Source: a virus. Taken from it: 64,000 nt of DNA. Below the pieces are notes generated by a model. That model worked only from the letters and a program-made list of their open reading frames with translations, had not been told where the DNA came from and made no database searches. Shown piece by piece: positions 49,768 through 57,920 of this stretch. Position 1 is the first letter of the stretch, and every line of letters begins with the position of its first letter. Made by a program: the position numbers and the translations under genes. The DNA lies in the IMG/VR virus record IMGVR_UViG_3300044640_000597, positions 21,966 through 85,965 of that record; one strand, written 5' to 3'.

Positions 49768-49910
49768 GCTTCTTCGATGTTTGGTTCTATTAATTCTGTT
49801 AAATGAAGTCCTTCTACGTTTCCATACCCATCTTGTATCACCATTAGTGAGTAAAACCCTATATAAAAGAAGGTGAGTACTTTAGTTGGGGGGATAAATA
49901 CTGGGTTCAT
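49764..49910 (-). CDS. Small 48-residue protein in a translationally coupled string
   Basis: ATG 49908-49910 opens a 48-codon frame ending in TGA 49764-49766. Both ends overlap neighbouring genes by ATGA, which fills exactly the space between the winged-helix and zinc-ribbon genes. The peptide begins MNPVFIPPTKVLTFFYIG and ends in an acidic tail (TELIEPNIEEA), with a hydrophobic/aromatic first half. It is too short for usual gene callers. The double overlap is strong evidence that it is translated. Function unknown. Confidence 0.72.
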   Translation of the reverse strand: MNPVFIPPTKVLTFFYIGFYSLMVIQDGYGNVEGLHLTELIEPNIEEA

Positions 49911-50236
49911 ACTGGGAGGATGTGTATTTCTACTGGCTCTCTTTTCAATATAGTAGCTAGTTCATACCCGTTCTTAGTTTGCGTGATTGCTCCCTTATCT
50001 TTCAATCTTTTCACGTAGTTATTAAGGGTATTGTGGTCCTTAATTCCTAGCTTTTCCGATATCTTCTTCTTATTTGCTGGGGAGCATAAGTTAACAGTCT
50101 CGCTTGAATCAATGAATTCAGCTAAGACTTTAAGCTCTGTGTCTGTTAGCTCTAGTATCCCGTTAAATATCTGGAGAAATTTCTGGGTCGTATCCGTCTT
50201 GATTACGATCCTCCGTACTTTCTGTTGATTCTTCAT
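49907..50236 (-). CDS. Winged-helix DNA-binding protein
   Basis: A 109-residue basic protein. Residues about 30-90 fit a winged helix: LTDTELKVLAEFIDS (helix 1), NKKKISEKLGI (helix 2), HNTLNNYVKRLKDKGAIT (recognition helix) and QTKNGYEL (wing). It lies between GroES-like/101-residue genes and the packaging genes, overlapping the former by 74 bp in another frame. It may control late transcription, or act in packaging as a site-binding protein (an alternative small terminase). Domain type is fairly clear; role is inferred. Confidence 0.65.
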   Translation of the reverse strand: MKNQQKVRRIVIKTDTTQKFLQIFNGILELTDTELKVLAEFIDSSETVNLCSPANKKKISEKLGIKDHNTLNNYVKRLKDKGAITQTKNGYELATILKREPVEIHILPV

Positions 50237-50468
50237 TTGTAATTTGGATTTTAGCTCGTCCTTCGACTATCTTAATCTTGCATCTCTTAGAGTAACTGTT
50301 AAACTCTTCTACATGATCGTCTATATTCTCTCTAGTTATTAGAAAAGAGAGAAATACCTCCAATTCCTTGGCGGCTTTTACGATCTCATCCGTTACCTTA
50401 CTCCCTGAGTCTGCTTGTTTACGAAGGGAGTCAAAGTCAGCTAGGGATATTGTTACTGTCCCTACCAT
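50163..50468 (-). CDS. Small acidic protein, unknown
   Basis: A 101-residue acidic protein beginning VGTVTISLADFDSLRKQADS, followed by helices and a D/E/S/T-rich tail. It starts 2 bp after the GroES-like stop and overlaps the winged-helix gene by 74 bp. No motif is recognised. The long overlap means the C-terminal tail is coded by the same DNA as the start of the winged-helix protein, so one of the two ends may be flexible in evolution. Confidence 0.55.
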   Translation of the reverse strand: MVGTVTISLADFDSLRKQADSGSKVTDEIVKAAKELEVFLSFLITRENIDDHVEEFNSYSKRCKIKIVEGRAKIQITNEESTESTEDRNQDGYDPEISPDI

Positions 50469-50470
50469 TT

Positions 50471-50740
50471 TTATTTGTTAATTACCCCAAGAAGCATGAA
50501 TTCGTTTACCATTACATACTGAGTTCCCTCAACATCGATGATTACGCCTTCCGTGTGCGGGTGCACGTATACGGTGTCTCCCTCTTTAACCTGTTTACAT
50601 TCAGGTCCAACTTTAATGGCTTCGAGGATGTTAGACTTTAGTGAATTAGCAGCTTCGTCTGATAGAAGGATTCCGCTGTCTGTTACTTTCTTGTGTGGGA
50701 TTGGGAGTACTACCCAATCTCTGGTCGGATTAAAGTTCAT
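50471..50740 (-). CDS. GroES-like co-chaperonin
   Basis: An 89-residue protein read from ATG 50740; a 7-codon longer reading would need TTG. It follows the Cpn10 layout: FNPTRDWVVLPIPHKKVTDS (first strand), GILLSDEA at the place of the mobile loop, a VGPECKQVKEGDTVYVHPH segment, and a YVMVNEFMLLGVI end. Phage co-chaperonins such as T4 gp31 replace host GroES for folding the capsid protein. The gene is first in the packaging and capsid operon and has a good Bacteroidota-type promoter just upstream, which fits that role. The mobile loop is short and atypical, as in other phage versions. Confidence 0.78.
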   Translation of the reverse strand: MNFNPTRDWVVLPIPHKKVTDSGILLSDEAANSLKSNILEAIKVGPECKQVKEGDTVYVHPHTEGVIIDVEGTQYVMVNEFMLLGVINK

Positions 50741-50758
50741 ATTACGTTTGGTTTTATG

Positions 50759-50788
50759 CAAATGTAATAGGAATCTTTATATAGTCAA
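50759..50788 (-). promoter_or_regulatory. Bacteroidota-type promoter for the GroES-like/packaging operon
   Basis: On the minus strand TTG (50786-50788) and TACATTTG (50759-50766) are separated by 19 bp, matching the -33 TTTG/-7 TAnnTTTG consensus of the primary sigma factor of Bacteroidota. Transcription would start near 50752, about 12 bases before the GroES-like ATG. It suggests that host RNA polymerase reads the late operon. Confidence 0.65.
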
Positions 50789-50796
50789 TACTTTTA

Positions 50797-51252
50797 TTAA
50801 AAAATAGCAAAATAAGCTGTAGTCAAGGCTAGACCCCCTACTCCGATTGTTAGGATGGTGTTCTTTAGCTTAAGGACTTTGACTTGCTTTTTAAGATCGT
50901 TAACTTTATTCTCATTTTCAGTCTTAAGCTTAGTCTCTATTGCTATTTTATTCTCATAAACTACCTGCAGGTCTTGGATACTAGTAGCTTGTACCCCAGT
51001 TATCTTTGAGTAATAGTCTAGTTTCTCTTTCTGAATATTGTACAATCTCTCCATCCTGGTAGCGGCATCGTACCAGTACATCATAGAACTAAAGTTAAGG
51101 TTAATTAAGCTCGTTTGGTATGTTGATAGTACGGGAAAAGAATCCTGCTTTAAGGAGGGAGTCCGAAACTTTAAGGACTTCTGCGAGCTTGCGGTTAGCA
51201 CCACGAGCATCAGCATTGAGGATATTATAAACCTCTTGATTGTAGTATTCAT
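50797..51252 (-). CDS. Exported coiled-coil protein with C-terminal TM (possible spanin partner)
   Basis: A 151-residue protein from ATG 51252 (a TTG lies two codons earlier). It has an N-terminal signal-like hydrophobic segment ending LTASSQK, a periplasmic-type region, coiled coil (about 70-125, rich in Glu, Asn, Lys) and a C-terminal hydrophobic helix (LTIGVGGLALTTAYFAIF type). The first half overlaps the end of the i-spanin-like gene by 152 bp in a different frame, an arrangement typical of Rz/Rz1 genes. No lipobox Cys is present, so it is not a classical o-spanin. Its place after the endolysin supports a role in lysis. Confidence 0.6.
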   Translation of the reverse strand: MNTTIKRFIISSMLMLVVLTASSQKSLKFRTPSLKQDSFPVLSTYQTSLINLNFSSMMYWYDAATRMERLYNIQKEKLDYYSKITGVQATSIQDLQVVYENKIAIETKLKTENENKVNDLKKQVKVLKLKNTILTIGVGGLALTTAYFAIF

Positions 51253-51502
51253 TGACAATGGATTGTTTGTTAATTATCGTATCTGACATAATATCTAACG
51301 AATCTATCTTAAGGTATAGAGAATCAATTTTAATTGAGTTCTCCATTACCTCTTTCATTAGACTATCATTTATCTGCTCTAGTCTATCTTGCAGTGGGTC
51401 ACTATTCTCCATTCTGCAAGTCTTAATTGTAATAGCTATCCCTATAAGCAACAGTATAGCTGATATTACTTGGATTATTTTAACTGCTACGCTTTTTTCC
51501 AT
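51101..51502 (-). CDS. Rz-like i-spanin candidate
   Basis: A 133-residue protein: a single N-terminal membrane helix (about 8-27, IIQVISAILLLIGIAITI), followed by a long charged coiled coil (DRLEQINDSLMKEVMENSIK and on), with no cleavage site. This is the layout of inner-membrane spanins, which link to the outer membrane and complete lysis. It overlaps the endolysin end by 16 bp and the next gene by 152 bp. Sequence identity to known Rz proteins cannot be judged; the call rests on topology and position. Confidence 0.62.
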   Translation of the reverse strand: MEKSVAVKIIQVISAILLLIGIAITIKTCRMENSDPLQDRLEQINDSLMKEVMENSIKIDSLYLKIDSLDIMSDTIINKQSIVNEYYNQEVYNILNADARGANRKLAEVLKVSDSLLKAGFFSRTINIPNELN

Positions 51503-52056
51503 CTTGTTATGTGTAAGTTTCTTGATAATGGACGTACCTTTCTAAATACTCCATCTCCTGTTCTTGAATCTCTAGTCCCTCTTTCGTTAGTATTTCCTTC
51601 TATGGTTCTAACTGAGTGCTTCCCTATAAGCTCTACTACGCCTGTGTGCCCGATACCTTTGTATCTAGTTCTATCATAACCATAGCTTAAGGTCATGATT
51701 AACACGTCCCCTGGGGAGTAACTCTTTTGGAATTTACCACTGTCGTAGATTACATCTTTCCTGTTGTATGCAGTAGGTGCCCACCCAGTTATAGTATTTG
51801 GGATATCGCATTCATCTAGTACCCCCATGACAAAGAAGGAACACCAAGCATAGCCTGGTTTCCAACCTTGCTTCTCCATTAGCTTACGAAAGTACTTATC
51901 AGTAAAGCCTTTGTTGTTGCCTCCTTTCTCGCTTATCCCTATGAAAGATTCTGCAGTAACTTTTACGCAGTAGCCGTCATTACTAACCAAAGGATTAGTA
52001 GGAAAGAGAAGAGCAATCCAAAGTAAACCCACAAGTATAATTTTATTCTTTGCCAT
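51487..52056 (-). CDS. Endolysin, CHAP-type, with export signal
   Basis: A 189-residue protein. The first 25 residues (KNKIILVGLLWIALLFPTNP) form a signal peptide or signal-anchor. The catalytic part shows GYAWCSFFVMGVLDE with the nucleophile Cys (near residue 71), GIGHTGVVE with His (near 137), and RTIEGNTN with Glu or Asn as third residue, the CHAP/NlpC order. It probably cuts the peptide part of peptidoglycan. The signal suggests export by Sec rather than by a large holin pore. Its start lies 94 bp inside the preceding membrane protein gene, and its end overlaps the spanin-like gene. Confidence 0.83.
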   Translation of the reverse strand: MAKNKIILVGLLWIALLFPTNPLVSNDGYCVKVTAESFIGISEKGGNNKGFTDKYFRKLMEKQGWKPGYAWCSFFVMGVLDECDIPNTITGWAPTAYNRKDVIYDSGKFQKSYSPGDVLIMTLSYGYDRTRYKGIGHTGVVELIGKHSVRTIEGNTNERGTRDSRTGDGVFRKVRPLSRNLHITRWKKA

Positions 52057-52343
52057 GCGGTTAGTTTGTTTCTAGTTTCTACCTTAATTTCTCTAGAGTA
52101 AAAGTATTTTTGCAATCCTCTAAAGTTAAAGTACCCCCCAAGGAATGCTACAAAGTTAGCAAACACAAGGATTAATCCTGCTAAGAGGACCTGTTGTAAG
52201 TACTCCATAGAGATTAGTGGGTCCCCAAAGTAAGTAGAGCTTACATACCCGAAGTAAGTAAACGCTACAAACGCAAGTGGTACAGACCACAGCCCGTCAA
52301 AGAGCTGTAGTCTATACTTGATTGATTTTAATATTGTTCTCAT
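51963..52343 (-). CDS. Three-TM membrane protein, holin candidate
   Basis: A 126-residue protein with three hydrophobic helices (about 20-38, 45-75 and 103-124) and a charged loop between the second and third (FYSREIKVETRNKLTAWQRI). Size, topology and place directly before the endolysin fit a class I-like holin. Its last 30 codons overlap the endolysin signal peptide in another frame, so the third TM helix and the export signal are coded by the same DNA. The start overlaps the preceding stop by ATGA. Confidence 0.65.
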   Translation of the reverse strand: MRTILKSIKYRLQLFDGLWSVPLAFVAFTYFGYVSSTYFGDPLISMEYLQQVLLAGLILVFANFVAFLGGYFNFRGLQKYFYSREIKVETRNKLTAWQRIKLYLWVYFGLLFSFLLILWLVMTATA

Positions 52344-53446
52344 CCAAAGAATTCTTTAGTCATTGTATCTAGGTCGATAGTAGTTCCGTTTGTCTCATTC
52401 TTTCCCTGCGCAGGAAGGAATTCGTAGTCAAATATCAGTCTGCTATTTGGAGGGTAAGTCAATGTGTTAGTAGTAGCATTGTAAGATACTGTATCACCCT
52501 TTTGCAAATTTAAAGTCGTATCTTGAGTTGAAGACATTGTTCTATTCCAAGCAGTTCCGTATACGTTGTCTCCAGGGGTTGTAAACTCATCATTATACAA
52601 CTTATATCTACAAACAAAGTCAGGTAGATTCTTAAAGTAAGAGCTAATTAGTGTAGTGTAAGGTATATCCTTAGACAAGATGCCATTAATGTACGCTTCC
52701 CCTTTAATTGTATCCGCATCTACTATTACAATATCACTTGCAATGTTTAGGCAGTGAGTATCATGACTCTTAAATTCTACTTTCCAAGTAGTACCATATG
52801 CTTCTGCCAGTTGACGGTCCGTGAATCCAGTCTTTCTCTTAAGCTCAGCAATTGTGTACTTAGGGTAAGACTTAGTGAATCTAGTTGGGTTAGGGGTAGA
52901 GCTAGTTTTAAGGTAAGTTCTACGTACAACTGATCTCCACATAATGTTTTCATCGTGTGGGAAGTGTACGCCAAACGATACGTTATTACCTTGCTCGTAG
53001 TAGAAGTTGTAATCATACCCAGTTGCTGTTGGAACAATGTTAATTTCAGCCCATCCAACCCAACTCTTCTGTCCTGAACCAGGAGGAAGATTTAACAGTT
53101 GTCCGTTAGCATCTAAAACAGTATCAATAGTAAACTCCTTGTAAGGCTTGTACAATACAAATGTATTATTGTCCATACTTACGATGTCCATATCAGTTGA
53201 GTGTAAGTGCCCAGCTACAAGATTCAATGGATACATACCAAACAAAGATTCAGTAGAGTCAACTTGGTAGGTGAAAGTAGTAGTAGGTTCAAACTTTCCA
53301 GTTGTAGGATTCTTGACCATCTTAGTGAAATCCATGAAGCAGTTCTCAATTAGAGACTTTGTAACTCTCTTATTGATCTGTCCGTTAATCGCCCCAAACT
53401 CTGTTGGGAGGTTAAGCAATCGAAGTGTTTTCTCTAAATTTTGCAT
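52340..53446 (-). CDS. Unknown beta-rich protein before the lysis cassette
   Basis: A 368-residue protein from ATG 53446. An upstream in-frame extension would overlap the previous gene and starts in a weak context, so it was not used. The sequence is mixed, Tyr/Thr/Asn-rich, with segments such as NLVAGHLHSTDMDIVSMDNN and FHPHDENIMW-like aromatic loops. A TATATTTG box lies at 53463-53470. No enzyme motif is certain; the GHLHSTDMD segment is not enough for a metallophosphoesterase, and other motifs are missing. It may be a late virion or adsorption protein. Confidence 0.5.
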   Translation of the reverse strand: MQNLEKTLRLLNLPTEFGAINGQINKRVTKSLIENCFMDFTKMVKNPTTGKFEPTTTFTYQVDSTESLFGMYPLNLVAGHLHSTDMDIVSMDNNTFVLYKPYKEFTIDTVLDANGQLLNLPPGSGQKSWVGWAEINIVPTATGYDYNFYYEQGNNVSFGVHFPHDENIMWRSVVRRTYLKTSSTPNPTRFTKSYPKYTIAELKRKTGFTDRQLAEAYGTTWKVEFKSHDTHCLNIASDIVIVDADTIKGEAYINGILSKDIPYTTLISSYFKNLPDFVCRYKLYNDEFTTPGDNVYGTAWNRTMSSTQDTTLNLQKGDTVSYNATTNTLTYPPNSRLIFDYEFLPAQGKNETNGTTIDLDTMTKEFFG

Positions 53447-53472
53447 AGCTGTATTATTTGTACAAATATAAT

Positions 53473-54102
53473 CTAAGAAAATGATATTGAACTTACTGTA
53501 GGTGGTTGTGTAACCATTACATACCAATTTGATGAGGTAGTTACAGTTCCTTTATAAGTCCATATGGTGCAGGCAGCAGAGCTATCTATATCTGTAACAT
53601 TAAGATAATCAACATATTGGTATGTTAATCCATTATTCAAAAGGTTAAAAATTCTTGGTGTACCAGGAGAAGATGATACTAAATTTATAAAACCAGCAGG
53701 AGTTCCTAGCGCAACAAAAGTAGAACTAAGGGTAAGCGTGTCAGCCAACTGTATTGTAGTGTTTATAGTAGAAAATCTTAGACCACACCCTATAGTTGCT
53801 CCTGCTGATGTTATTATAGAATTTGTACTTATGGTTATTTCAGCCGCCCCGCTTATATTGTTAGAAGAAGATAAGGTTACGTTGCCCCCAACCGTAAGCC
53901 TAGCGTTGACAATTAAGTTTCCTGTGTATCCTGTAGTAACTAATGAAAGAAGAGTATTTGTAACAGCTGCTACAGTACACTGCCCGTTATTGGTTCCTGT
54001 AAATACTACATCATCTCCAGCTGCTGGAACACCTGCTGGAGACCAACTTCCTGCCGTTGCCCAAGTAGATGCTGTATTTGATATCCAGGTTTTAGTAGGC
54101 AT
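53473..54102 (-). CDS. Beta-rich repeat protein, paralogue of its upstream neighbour
   Basis: A 209-residue beta-rich protein. The start STWATAGSWSPAGVPAAGDD VVF corresponds to NWGTAGNWDTGVLPSATGAG in the upstream 604-residue protein: both have the W...(N/S)W...G(V/L)P...D pattern that opens many beta-helix surface proteins. It is rich in Thr, Ser and Val and has no signal peptide. The gene overlaps the previous stop (TAATG). It is probably a small spike or decoration that assembles with the larger paralogue. Enzyme activity is not indicated. Confidence 0.6.
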   Translation of the reverse strand: MPTKTWISNTASTWATAGSWSPAGVPAAGDDVVFTGTNNGQCTVAAVTNTLLSLVTTGYTGNLIVNARLTVGGNVTLSSSNNISGAAEITISTNSIITSAGATIGCGLRFSTINTTIQLADTLTLSSTFVALGTPAGFINLVSSSPGTPRIFNLLNNGLTYQYVDYLNVTDIDSSAACTIWTYKGTVTTSSNWYVMVTQPPTVSSISFS

Positions 54103-55916
54103 TAGTTAGATACAAATGTAGAATGTCTAGTTCTAGGGTAATCCCATAATTTCCAGTTTTGTGTGAATGTAGATATAGATCCTCCTCTTGTGTAAATTGT
54201 CTGCCCATTGGAACTATTAACATCAGTTCCACCACCAGACCCTGCACTAATGTAGTACATGTCTTGATATGCACCTGGAAGAAGAGTAAATATAGTGCTT
54301 CCAGTAAAAGCAGGATCTGTTGCTACCGCTAATCCATTACCAGATACATTTGCCCAAGACAACATTATTAAACTCATTCTTACTTTATACTCTTTTGACG
54401 GAAGCAATCTAAGAACAGATCCAGTAGATGATGGTTGAAGAGAGCATGATAAACTATCACAGTCCCATCCTATAGTTCCTTTGTGAGTAAAGGTATAGTT
54501 TATGGTTGCTCCCGTTAAGGTAAAAGTTATTATCCTAAATGGTACTGTATCATAAAAATATAGTAGTGTCCCAAAAGTAGTGCCAGGGGCACTTGTATTG
54601 TGTTCAATTGCAGGTATTGTAATTCCCGCAGAGGCCAGACCGTAAAATGCGGCAGACTGACCTGCTAATATACTTGCCCCAGGACTGAAGGTTACTGTTC
54701 CAGCAGTGTATGTTAATGAACCAGCATCTCTAAATCCAATAATAGTTGAAATTGTTACTGAACCAGTTGTATTTATTTGAACCTGCCAAGCTATTCCCCA
54801 AGGAATAAAAGCTGTGCTAGCGTTTACTTCTGAATAAGTTACGGAAGTTCCCTGCAACACAAGAACTGTACTAGTTCCCGCCCTCATTCCAGCAGTATGG
54901 GTAAAGTTACCATTTAAATATATTGTACCCCCTGATGTGTAAAGTGGACCTTTAGTAGCAACTGTAGGTGCTGTGGATAAATTTCCAACAACACAGATGT
55001 TACCTACTATATTTATAGTCTGTGCGCCAGATATACCAGCTGTTCTAATTTCTAAGTTGTTAAAGTTTACTCCTGTCGGATTAGTTGTTGTAGCTGAGGT
55101 AGAACTACTTCCGTTTAAGTTTACGGTATATGCTGGTGCAGTTTGAATATTTGTATATAAGTAAAAAGTTCCAGTACATACAACTGTTCCTGCAACATAT
55201 GAAAATGTAGACCCCGAAACTGCACCAAGCCCACCATATCCAGAATTACCCGCAAGGGTAACGGTTTGACCTGGGGCGTCTATTATTAGGTTTAACCCGA
55301 AGCCTCCATTGTTAACGATATTAGACCAAGAGTAAGTTCCAGTACCAGTCATCCTTATAGTTGATATAGATCCAGCTGTAGCAACTATTCTAGCAGCTCC
55401 TCCAGATATCTGTATAGTGACACTTGCTCCAGCATTTATTGTAAACGCGCCAGAAAATGTAACAATAGGAGTTCCACCTGGGGCAATAAATAAGTTTCCA
55501 CTTATTGTCCAGTTATCAAGCAAAGTGACGGAGGGGTTTGTAAATACTGCAACATTGGCTATACCAAAAGCATTTGGCCATACTCTTCCATTACTTCTAA
55601 GGGCCGTGTTACCATTTGCTCTTGTGGATATGGCACCAGTCCCAGTAATTCCCATAGTGGGAGAAAGAGTAACAGTATGACCAGGAAAAGCAGCACTTAT
55701 AGAACCTACTATTATAGTATTAGTCATGGTTATAGTGTTAGTATAACCAGTGAAGTTTAAGTTCCTACAAACACCAGGCACATTTAAAGTACAGTTGGGA
55801 GAAGATGCATTAAATATAGCGTCTGACCCTGCACCTGTAGCAGAGGGTAGTACCCCAGTATCCCAGTTACCAGCAGTACCCCAGTTACTATTTACAGCTC
55901 CTGTAAAAATTGGCAT
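54102..55916 (-). CDS. Beta-helix-like surface/tail spike protein
   Basis: A 604-residue protein of Thr/Gly/Asn/Val-rich beta repeats typical of right-handed beta-helices (VTLSPTMGITGTGAI, YTNTITMTNTIIVG). The N-terminal W..NW..G.LP motif is shared with the 209-residue gene downstream. The C-terminal 80 residues (LRLLPSKEYKVRMSLIMLSW...) look like a separate domain. It is placed among fibre genes, so it may bind a surface glycan or be a spike. No pectate-lyase or glycosidase residues could be assigned from reading alone. Confidence 0.6.
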   Translation of the reverse strand: MPIFTGAVNSNWGTAGNWDTGVLPSATGAGSDAIFNASSPNCTLNVPGVCRNLNFTGYTNTITMTNTIIVGSISAAFPGHTVTLSPTMGITGTGAISTRANGNTALRSNGRVWPNAFGIANVAVFTNPSVTLLDNWTISGNLFIAPGGTPIVTFSGAFTINAGASVTIQISGGAARIVATAGSISTIRMTGTGTYSWSNIVNNGGFGLNLIIDAPGQTVTLAGNSGYGGLGAVSGSTFSYVAGTVVCTGTFYLYTNIQTAPAYTVNLNGSSSTSATTTNPTGVNFNNLEIRTAGISGAQTINIVGNICVVGNLSTAPTVATKGPLYTSGGTIYLNGNFTHTAGMRAGTSTVLVLQGTSVTYSEVNASTAFIPWGIAWQVQINTTGSVTISTIIGFRDAGSLTYTAGTVTFSPGASILAGQSAAFYGLASAGITIPAIEHNTSAPGTTFGTLLYFYDTVPFRIITFTLTGATINYTFTHKGTIGWDCDSLSCSLQPSSTGSVLRLLPSKEYKVRMSLIMLSWANVSGNGLAVATDPAFTGSTIFTLLPGAYQDMYYISAGSGGGTDVNSSNGQTIYTRGGSISTFTQNWKLWDYPRTRHSTFVSN

Positions 55917-55917
55917 A

Positions 55918-56154
55918 CTACAACTGATTTAGTACCTGTTCAGTTACCTGACGGGCTAAGATTTTATCTTTCTCTGTAACTATTCTGTTTTCTATATTAC
56001 CTTCTACCTCCTCCACACTTTGTGGTAGGAAGTGATAAATTGCAACATCAACTAGATCCGTGATGTCACCAGCAAATTGAATAGACACGTCTGTTACAAG
56101 AGCATCTCCTTCTAGATACTTATTATTAATTGTGTAGGTATGAGTTATTGCCAT
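55918..56154 (-). CDS. Small protein between fibre genes
   Basis: A 78-residue protein from ATG 56154, which removes an overlap with the 586-residue fibre that a longer frame would cause. It begins AITHTYTINNKYLEGDALVT with two beta strands and ends in a charged helix (TEKDKILARQVTEQVLNQL). It could be a fibre chaperone or small structural subunit. Spacing of 1 bp to the next gene supports translation. Confidence 0.6.
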   Translation of the reverse strand: MAITHTYTINNKYLEGDALVTDVSIQFAGDITDLVDVAIYHFLPQSVEEVEGNIENRIVTEKDKILARQVTEQVLNQL

Positions 56155-56159
56155 TGTTA

Positions 56160-57920
56160 TTAGATTTTGGTTACAAATATCTGAAGGATAACCCAAGATA
56201 CAGTAGTAGCTGAGTTTACGTTAAAACCTATAATATCATTAGCTGCTACAGATGTTGTCCATCCAGTTAAAGTACTAGATGTAGCTGTTTGTTGAGATGA
56301 TAAAGTAGGTTTAGCTGAAGCAGTAATTACATTAGCAACTGTTGGGATTGTTGGTGCCGCTGTTTTCCATATATCCACAACTATAGATCCTGCTGCATTA
56401 GCTATCAATCTCCATCCCGTAATTGTGCAAGCATATGGGATCTGAACGTACCCCTTCTGACCAACTGTAATTGTTCCCCCTGATCCATCTATTGTAGTAC
56501 CTATAGTAGATGGACCTGAAAGATTGGGGATACTTTTTGTCTTCCATTGTGTTGCACTTAAATCATAATACAGGGTGTCATTATTAGCAGGAGACTGTGC
56601 CTGAACATTGTGAAGCTCATCTAGCTCAAATCCATTCTGTGGCTTGACATAGATTTGCCCGTTACCTGCATTTGCCCTTTCTACTATACCTATGTATACA
56701 AGGTGGTTAGGGGCATGAGGTTTAGTAGCTGTCAATGTTCCCGCAGTGGCACCCAAATACAACTGATCTCCAGGAGAGTATGCTGCAGTATTTACCCCAG
56801 ATATAACCCCCTGAGTAATTACAAATCCTCTTTGGTTAGGAGCAATAGATGTGGAGAATACAACTCCAACAGTCTGAGCTGATGTAGTATCTGATGTATT
56901 GAAAGCAAGTTTAACACTCATCCTGTTACCAGCTGCACCAAATGCATATACAGGCTGACCTTTAGTTATAGTAACTGAATCATCATTAGTTACATAAGTA
57001 AAGAGTTGGTTAGGGGCTACTCCAATAGTTTGGAAGTTAGTACCATCGTAGATGATAATCAAATCTTGCCCTGATACAATATCTCCCCCAGTAAGCTGAA
57101 CATCAAACTCTTTAACTAATGTTTTAACTCCTAAGCTATTAATGTTGATATCAGAGTCATCATCATTACCGTTAGTAAAGCTTATTATGTAAGCATCCCC
57201 AGCTGTGTAACCTGTTACTCCTGAGATAGTTACAGTGTAGTTGTTTGTCCCTGAAGCTATTCCATATGACAATCCCCCTCCCCCCGTAGGAGCGGTGTCC
57301 CACTTCAATCCAGTAGGGGTTGTACTATCGGCATAAAGGATTTGCCCGTTTGTCCCAACAGGTAATCGTGCGTTAACTGAAGTAAATGTGTATAAGTCCC
57401 CTTTAGTTGTCAATGGGGATGCCCCCGTTACTGTCCAAGATCTATTTGCCGATAGATCAAAAGTTACCCCATTGATTGTTAGGGTTCTAGTAGGTGGGAC
57501 CTTATTATTAAATGTAGTCCAATCTATAGCTGTAAGATACCCGTTTACAGATCCCGTTGCTGCAGGTATAGCAATAGTTCTATCTGCAGATAAATCCCCA
57601 CCTCCTGTTAATGGGGCTGTAGTAAATATATTTCTAGTTGTTGGGACTCCCCCACTTCCTCCACCTGTAGCCGATATTGTTAGTATCCCATCTAAACTAG
57701 TAATAGTCACCCCGCTACCAGCTACAATAAGGTCAGTCAGATACTTGAATCTAAATACATCCTGTCTGTACTTGTTAGTCCCCGAGATAAGAATTTGGTT
57801 ATCCCGAATGTTATCAAGTCTTTTATTAAACAGCGCATTAGTAGTATCTACATCTATCAGCTGTTTAAGGCTAATACCTACCTTTTTTATTTGGTTCTGT
57901 TTGTAGTACTGCGGCTCCAT
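56160..57920 (-). CDS. Tail fibre protein
   Basis: A 586-residue protein. The N-terminal 60 residues are helical (ISLKQLIDVDTTNALFNKRL). Gly/Ser/Thr-rich repeats follow, including APLTGGGDLSADRTIAIP and LTINGVTFDLSANRSWTV, which are typical fibre shaft repeats. A middle part (about 290-440) has beta strands (YVTNDDSVTITKGQPVYAFG). The C-terminal 110 residues (TITVGQKGYVQIPYACTITG, VDIWKTAAPTIP) form a jelly-roll-like end seen in many phage fibres. It is likely the receptor-binding fibre. The start shares bases with the previous stop (TAATG). Confidence 0.72.
   Translation of the reverse strand: MEPQYYKQNQIKKVGISLKQLIDVDTTNALFNKRLDNIRDNQILISGTNKYRQDVFRFKYLTDLIVAGSGVTITSLDGILTISATGGGSGGVPTTRNIFTTAPLTGGGDLSADRTIAIPAATGSVNGYLTAIDWTTFNNKVPPTRTLTINGVTFDLSANRSWTVTGASPLTTKGDLYTFTSVNARLPVGTNGQILYADSTTPTGLKWDTAPTGGGGLSYGIASGTNNYTVTISGVTGYTAGDAYIISFTNGNDDDSDININSLGVKTLVKEFDVQLTGGDIVSGQDLIIIYDGTNFQTIGVAPNQLFTYVTNDDSVTITKGQPVYAFGAAGNRMSVKLAFNTSDTTSAQTVGVVFSTSIAPNQRGFVITQGVISGVNTAAYSPGDQLYLGATAGTLTATKPHAPNHLVYIGIVERANAGNGQIYVKPQNGFELDELHNVQAQSPANNDTLYYDLSATQWKTKSIPNLSGPSTIGTTIDGSGGTITVGQKGYVQIPYACTITGWRLIANAAGSIVVDIWKTAAPTIPTVANVITASAKPTLSSQQTATSSTLTGWTTSVAANDIIGFNVNSATTVSWVILQIFVTKI

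Noticed and set aside
52340-53446. Metallophosphoesterase call for the 368-residue protein from a GHLH segment
   Set aside because: Only one of the required motifs is present; the real enzyme is at 31894-33045.
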